This document shows positions 29,107-32,867 of a DNA stretch of 32,867 bases, in pieces. Within the stretch, counting starts at the first letter, position 1. Every line of letters begins with the position of its first letter. Made by a program: the position numbers and the translations under genes. Below the pieces are notes generated by a model. It worked only from the letters and a program-made list of their open reading frames with translations. It searched no databases and had not been told where the DNA came from. This DNA comes from a virus: positions 1-32,867 of the IMG/VR virus record IMGVR_UViG_3300008261_000086; one strand, written 5' to 3'.

Positions 29107-30285
29107 GTGGTTCCAGCACCTGCCGACCAGTGGCCCGACAAGGAAATTCCCTATCTGGCTAAGTTGGAGCAGTTGGACGCCAGCGTGCAGCGGGTGAGGA
29201 GGAGCGCATCTGGCCGAAAGTTGCGCCGCTCCCCTGGGTCTCGGACTGATAAACTCAACTTCTGGGACTTGATCACGCGCTACTGCGGGTTTGTGGGAGC
29301 GGTGCCGTACTTTACGGTGCAGCCGGTGCCCAATAGCGATCCTAGCGGCCAGCAGTACATGCCGTGCATTATGATCATTCCCCAACGGAACCTGTACGAT
29401 CAGTTGTGGCTGTCGGATCGCAACACGCCCTCGCCGTTCTTGAATGGCGTAACACGCACTGATGACCAAGGCACGCAGTTCAAGGTGAGGCGCCTGCTGT
29501 TTGGGCGCAACATTGAGGAACTGAACGTAGAGCGGAAGTTCATGGGCATTACGGCACGGGCTGTGCGGGCCGTGTGTTACGACACCAGCAGTAACGACCG
29601 TGGCGCAGGGCGCCTGCTTGAGGCCACTTCTACGGCACGCAAGACCTATGCCCAGATACAAGGTGCCGCTCCGATAGCAACGGACACGGATGCGGCAGGT
29701 CGCTCTGGTGTGACTCCCAATGGCGAGTTGGGGGCCAAGGACGTGCTGACCATACAGGTCTACGGCATCAAGAAGCAGTCGGACCTACAAAACATCGCAG
29801 ATGGCCTCTACAACGAGATCATGCGCGGAGAGACCGGCGGCAACGTCAAGACGCGCAGCTTATCGTCCTTTGGGGCAGGCAACGAAGACCCGGACCTTAT
29901 CCGCATTCGTCCAATGGATGGCATTGCCATCATGGTGGACTCGCGGGAACTTTCGGCACGGGCGCCCAGTGTTAGCCCTCTCAACTCTGCTGCCCAACTC
30001 AGCGATGCGGCACTGATTGAGGAAGTGACCAAGCAGGTGGGGGACAAAAACCTAGCCAGCGCAATCGTGACCACCTCACGCAACAACCTTGACCAGTACC
30101 ACACGACCTATCGGGTCAATGCAGTCAAGTTCGATTGGGACGTGAAGTCGGGCATCAGCGTGGCGCTGGACTTCCACAACTACGTCATTCCGCGCAACAG
30201 CATCTACCCAACGGCTCCTGTGGCTACCCCAGCGCAGACAAGGGCGCAGGCAGTCAAGGTGCCTACAGCCAAGAGGAGTCCATAA
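29107..30285 (+). CDS. Baseplate hub protein, C-terminal part (gpD/XkdQ-like)
   Basis: A 392-residue protein. The GTG at 29107 (AGGA upstream) is the first plausible start after the previous stop. Segments include NFWDLITRYCGFVGAVPYFT, FKVRRLLFGRNIEELNVERK, and TARAVRAVCYDTSSNDRGAG. The C-terminal third contains ADGLYNEIMRGETGGNVKTR, RIRPMDGIAIMVDSREL, and HTTYRVNAVKFDWDVKSGIS followed by VALDFHNYV. 'Y-V-x-V-x-F-x-WD-x-xG-x-x-x-xxF-NY' is the closing strand pair of hub proteins of the gpD type. Bases 29095-29106 upstream of the GTG stay open in the same frame (coding GKID), consistent with a former fusion to the preceding gene. It precedes a gpV-like spike gene. Confidence 0.65.
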   Translation: MVPAPADQWPDKEIPYLAKLEQLDASVQRVRRSASGRKLRRSPGSRTDKLNFWDLITRYCGFVGAVPYFTVQPVPNSDPSGQQYMPCIMIIPQRNLYDQLWLSDRNTPSPFLNGVTRTDDQGTQFKVRRLLFGRNIEELNVERKFMGITARAVRAVCYDTSSNDRGAGRLLEATSTARKTYAQIQGAAPIATDTDAAGRSGVTPNGELGAKDVLTIQVYGIKKQSDLQNIADGLYNEIMRGETGGNVKTRSLSSFGAGNEDPDLIRIRPMDGIAIMVDSRELSARAPSVSPLNSAAQLSDAALIEEVTKQVGDKNLASAIVTTSRNNLDQYHTTYRVNAVKFDWDVKSGISVALDFHNYVIPRNSIYPTAPVATPAQTRAQAVKVPTAKRSP

Positions 30286-30288
30286 GCC

Positions 30289-31032
30289 ATGCTACGCTCC
30301 CGTGTCTCTACAGGCATCGACGTGGCGCGGTTGTCCAATGCCGTGTCCCGCCCTGGCATCGATCCTCGGGTCTGGGTGAGTTACGCCGTGCTGATTAGTG
30401 AGCCGTACATTGAGTCACAGGAAGGCCAGCAGGATGTGGTGGTAGACATCCAGCTAATGCCCACGGGAGAGGAAGAGACTGCACGGGTAGGGGCCATTTA
30501 CGCCGGCAACGGGTTTGGCTTTTACGCGCCCCTGCATGAGGGGGACGAGGTGCTGGTGTGCGCCCCATCGGGTGATCCCGATGAGGGGTTGGTGGTCATG
30601 CAGCGCCTCTGGTCCCCGGCTGACCCGCCTCCGCAGGCAGTCTACGAAAACCCAGAGGACATGACGCTGGTGGTGGAGTCAGGCAAGAACCTGCGAATGA
30701 AGATGCTGGGGTCTGGGACGGCCTACATCACGGCAGAGGACGGCAAGGTCGTGCTGGGTGACGAGGCGGCAACGCGGGGCGTGGCGCGTGTGGATGACAC
30801 TACAGCCAATGGCACCTTTATGGTTGACGTGATTCCGCCTATTCCGCCTGCGGCATTGTTCACCATGACCTTTACCTATACGCCTCCGGGTGGAGTGCCG
30901 CAGGTGCAGGCGGTGACGTTCCTGCCAGCGGCTGGGCCGATTGCAGTGCCTACGGTGCCGCCTATTCCCCGCCAGCCTATGACTTTGTCGGGCAAGATCG
31001 ACTCGGCCTCTGAGAAGGTGGTGGCATCGTGA
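30289..31032 (+). CDS. Baseplate spike protein (gpV/gp45-like)
   Basis: A 247-residue protein from ATG 30289 (GAGGA upstream). Residues about 20-120 contain an OB-fold-like beta domain: RVWVSYAVLISEPYIESQEG, then ARVGAIYAGNGFGFYAPLHE and GDEVLVCAPSGDPDEGLVVM, with the pattern 'x-G-GFYAPL-x-GDEVLV-x-x-G-DP' that is the hallmark of gpV-like spike OB domains. Residues 120-165 have ESGKNLRMKMLGSGTAYITA, repeated strands of a triple-stranded beta helix seen in spike needles. The C-terminus is Pro/Val rich and does not show the classic H-x-H iron-binding tip. It follows the hub genes, as in Mu gp45 and P2 gpV. It probably caps the tail tube and pierces the outer surface. Confidence 0.75.
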   Translation: MLRSRVSTGIDVARLSNAVSRPGIDPRVWVSYAVLISEPYIESQEGQQDVVVDIQLMPTGEEETARVGAIYAGNGFGFYAPLHEGDEVLVCAPSGDPDEGLVVMQRLWSPADPPPQAVYENPEDMTLVVESGKNLRMKMLGSGTAYITAEDGKVVLGDEAATRGVARVDDTTANGTFMVDVIPPIPPAALFTMTFTYTPPGGVPQVQAVTFLPAAGPIAVPTVPPIPRQPMTLSGKIDSASEKVVAS

Positions 31033-31487
31033 GTGGCTACGGCATACTGCCTTATGGCTCTGGCTACTGGGGCACGGGCGTTACCATTGTGCCCACGGCA
31101 GAGGCAAACGCCTTTGCTGTTGGGGATCGCAAGGTGCGGATCGTGCTGACCTACGAGCCTTTGCATGAGTCGTCAACCGACACGGGTGACGCACTCAACC
31201 CACGGACATGGGCCATTACAGACGTGGAGTCAGGCAAGGTCTACACCATCATGGTGGTCAACATGGTGGACGCCTTCACCTATGACCTAGTGACGCTGGA
31301 GGTCTTTCCCAATCACTATGGCTCATTGCAGTTGAAGACCACTACGCTGATTTCCGCAAACGGCATTCCGTTCCCGACGATTGAGGAAGTGTTTAGCGGT
31401 GTTTACCTAGCAGCCGCAAGCACGAACGAGCGGCGTGCCGCTTCCACGGGATTTGGTGTAAAGGATATTGCCAATGGCGCAAACTGA
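31029..31487 (+). CDS. Baseplate-associated protein of unknown function
   Basis: A 152-residue protein starting with GTG 31029, overlapping the end of the spike gene by four bases (GTGA). The N-terminus is Gly/Tyr rich, SGYGILPYGSGYWGTGVTIV, a repeat-like sequence found at the start of some phage tail proteins. The rest is beta-rich with KVRIVLTYEPLHESSTDTGD, then VYTIMVVNMVDAFTYDLVTL and GIPFPTIEEVFSGVYLAAAS. It sits between the spike and the gp25-like wedge gene, where phages of the Mu/PBSX type encode small baseplate proteins of variable sequence. The family is not recognised. It may be a baseplate wedge accessory protein. Confidence 0.6.
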   Translation: MSGYGILPYGSGYWGTGVTIVPTAEANAFAVGDRKVRIVLTYEPLHESSTDTGDALNPRTWAITDVESGKVYTIMVVNMVDAFTYDLVTLEVFPNHYGSLQLKTTTLISANGIPFPTIEEVFSGVYLAAASTNERRAASTGFGVKDIANGAN

Positions 31488-31851
31488 GACATCGGCAGGC
31501 AGCACGCTGGTTATCTCTAGCGGGGACTACGCCTCGCAGAGTGGACCAGACCTGATAATGAAACTGGTTAAGCGCCGACTAATTTCTAACACAGGCGACT
31601 TTTTTCACCTGCCCAACTACGGTCTGGGCCTGCGGATCAAGGAGCCGATTCCCAACGTGGACCTGCGGAAGTTGGCTGTGCAGATTGAGCAGCAGGTGAA
31701 CCTAGAGCCAGAGGTTGCGGAATCACGCGCCAGCCTGTCTTATGCAGCCGGCACTGGCACGCTTCTCATCAACCTCAAGGTGCGGCTCAAGGCGACCGGG
31801 GACGTGATTCAAACGGACATGACCATTCCGACCGGAGCGGTCCAGTTTTAG
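31474..31851 (+). CDS. Baseplate wedge protein, GPW/gp25 family
   Basis: A 125-residue protein. ATG 31474 is preferred over TTG 31468 since AAGGA lies eight bases upstream; the gene overlaps the end of the previous one by 14 bases. It contains LIMKLVKRRLISNTGDFFHL, then YGLGLRIKEPIPNVDLRKLA, VQIEQQVNLEPEVAESRASL and TGTLLINLKVRLKATGDVIQ. The 'L-x-x-x-x-G-x-x-xxP-YG-G-xx-x-x-N-x-L' pattern with a final 'I-LxV' strand defines the GPW/gp25 (lysozyme-like fold) wedge proteins that initiate sheath assembly at the baseplate. It lies before the baseplate J-like gene as in P2, Mu and PBSX. Confidence 0.78.
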   Translation: MAQTETSAGSTLVISSGDYASQSGPDLIMKLVKRRLISNTGDFFHLPNYGLGLRIKEPIPNVDLRKLAVQIEQQVNLEPEVAESRASLSYAAGTGTLLINLKVRLKATGDVIQTDMTIPTGAVQF

Positions 31852-31860
31852 GGGTGAGCA

Positions 31861-32034
31861 GTGGACTTTCCGAATTTCCCAACACTGTTCCAGATCGCCC
31901 GAAACGAGGCGCTTGTACGGAACTCCTCGCTGACGGTGGACGCTATTGACCGTGAGGGTAGCGATGCCAACATCCTCGTCGCCACGGCATGCGCTGCCGC
32001 TCGGCCTTTAACATCCCCGTGGGCACGCAGTTGA
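31861..32034 (+). pseudogene. Baseplate J-like protein, N-terminal fragment (frame broken)
   Basis: From GTG 31861 (GGGG upstream) the frame encodes DFPNFPTLFQIARNEALVRN and VDAIDREGSDANILVATACA, the beginning typical of Mu gp47/baseplate J-like proteins, but it then reads into unrelated sequence and ends at TGA 32032-32034 after 57 codons. The continuation of the family sequence is found in another frame from about 31989. The middle part expected here, the 'LD-L-x-x-x-RYGL-R' region, is not present in either frame. A deletion whose length is 1 mod 3 (likely over 100 bases) or an assembly fault near 31985-32005 would explain both observations. Confidence 0.6.
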
Positions 32035-32867
32035 CCTCGACGGAGGGGCTGAAGTTTGAGACTACGGCACCTACGCTGTTTCCCGCAGGATCAGCAGGGC
32101 CTGTGTACGTTGCGGTGCGGAGCCAGTTGGCAGGAGCCAACCAGCAAGCCAAGGCTGGCACTATCACCAACATCACGGGCACTATTCCGTTCTCGCCATC
32201 TGGGCTGACTGTTACCAATCCCATCGCAACGGCAGGGGCATCGGATCGCGAGAGCGATACGGACTTCCGTGAGCGTGGGCGGGCCTTCTTCACGACTGTG
32301 CAGCGTGGCACGCTCTCTGCCATTACGCAGGGCGCGTTGGCGGTGCCTGGCGTTGTGAGTGCCTCGACCTACGAGACCTACGATAGCGCGGGCGGTCCCA
32401 ACAAGCGGGTGATCTGCGTTATTGCCGACAAGTACACGGACACGCTGGCGAACTACTCTGTGGTGCCGCCGACCTACGAGGCCCAGAGCAAGGTGCTGGC
32501 CCAGAACGTGTTCAATGCCCTAGAGGCGTACCGTCCTGCTGGTGTGTTTGTGCAGGTGCAGTTGGCACAGGTGGTGCCGCAGCCCATCGTGATGTCGCTG
32601 TCATTCCAAGCGGGAGTGGACATCAACGCAGTGGCCACAGCAGCACGGGCAGCTGTGGCGAACTACATCAACTCGCTCCAGCCGGGACAGTCGCTGTACC
32701 TGTCGGCGCTTATTCAAGTGCTACAGGGTACTAGCGGGCTGATCGTGACGGGGGACGAGATCGTTAGCCCCGCCAACGTCATTGTGTCTACGGACCCGCT
32801 GGTGTACGTCCAGCCGTTGCAGGTGCTGCGAACCACGCTGGCGCTTGTGCGGGCCTCTAGTAGCAAC
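31989..32867 (+). CDS. Baseplate J-like protein, main C-terminal part (3' partial)
   Basis: Open from ATG 31989 to the window end (293 codons visible). It contains SAFNIPVGTQLTSTEGLKFE, then VYVAVRSQLAGANQQAKAGT, ASDRESDTDFRERGRAFFTT and QGALAVPGVVSASTYETYDS. These match the conserved centre of Mu gp47/baseplate J-like (PF04865) proteins: 'xIP-GT-x-x-G-x-F', 'G-x-N-x-x-x-G-I', 'G-D-ES-D-x-R-R' and 'AL-x-VPGV'. The latter half (VIADKYTDTLANYSVVPPTY, RPAGVFVQVQLAQVVPQPI) also fits. The ATG at 31989 has no good ribosome binding site and is probably not a true start: the protein is likely continuous with the preceding fragment in an intact gene. It forms the baseplate wedge plate that links hub and fibres. 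Confidence 0.75.
   Translation, partial: MRCRSAFNIPVGTQLTSTEGLKFETTAPTLFPAGSAGPVYVAVRSQLAGANQQAKAGTITNITGTIPFSPSGLTVTNPIATAGASDRESDTDFRERGRAFFTTVQRGTLSAITQGALAVPGVVSASTYETYDSAGGPNKRVICVIADKYTDTLANYSVVPPTYEAQSKVLAQNVFNALEAYRPAGVFVQVQLAQVVPQPIVMSLSFQAGVDINAVATAARAAVANYINSLQPGQSLYLSALIQVLQGTSGLIVTGDEIVSPANVIVSTDPLVYVQPLQVLRTTLALVRASSSN

Overview
This window is a section of the structural (late) gene cluster of a tailed double-stranded DNA phage or prophage (Caudoviricetes) with a contractile tail. The contractile tail is shown by a sheath protein, a tail-tube protein, a GPW/gp25-like wedge protein, a gpV-like spike and a Mu gp47/baseplate J-like protein. All recognised genes lie on the + strand, are tightly packed with frequent TAATG, ATGA or TGATG junctions, and mostly have GGAG/GGAGG-type ribosome binding sites. 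The DNA is moderately GC-rich by eye. The host cannot be named. An M15-type endolysin and autotransporter-like beta-strand repeats are compatible with a Gram-negative host, but this is a weak inference. No integrase, replication or regulatory gene is present.

Layout. (1) 1-4545, head and neck: the 3' end of a scaffold-like gene, the major capsid protein (whose frame is disrupted near 1071), a noncoding stretch of about 400 nt packed with stem-loops, then five small head-completion/neck genes. (2) 4558-6513: tail sheath. (3) 6565-22723, adhesion block: a 2069-residue modular fibre protein, two smaller fibre-type proteins, a small coiled-coil protein, a fibre with 18-residue repeats, three beta-rich proteins resembling autotransporter passenger repeats, and an Ala/Glu-rich coiled-coil fibre. 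(4) 22742-24430: terminator, two-domain endolysin, tRNA-Ala(TGC), two small genes and a second structured noncoding stretch ending in an intrinsic terminator. (5) 24450-32867, tail tube and baseplate: tube, tail assembly chaperone with a canonical -1 slippery heptamer (T TTT TTC), tape measure, LysM protein, two hub genes, spike, an unknown protein, gp25-like wedge and a baseplate J-like gene that is broken and runs off the window end.

The order of section 5 matches the PBSX Xkd/Mu-type tail module, in which sheath and tube genes are normally adjacent. Here they are about 18 kb apart, and the intervening DNA is host-recognition, lysis, tRNA and structured-RNA material. Three fibre proteins in the block share a similar N-terminal segment, suggesting a common docking site on the virion.

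The least explained signals are the structured RNA-like region just downstream of the major capsid gene (1535-1936) and the second one upstream of the tail tube gene (24159-24430). The capsid and baseplate J genes both carry frame breaks. These may be assembly errors or real events, and the sequence alone cannot decide.
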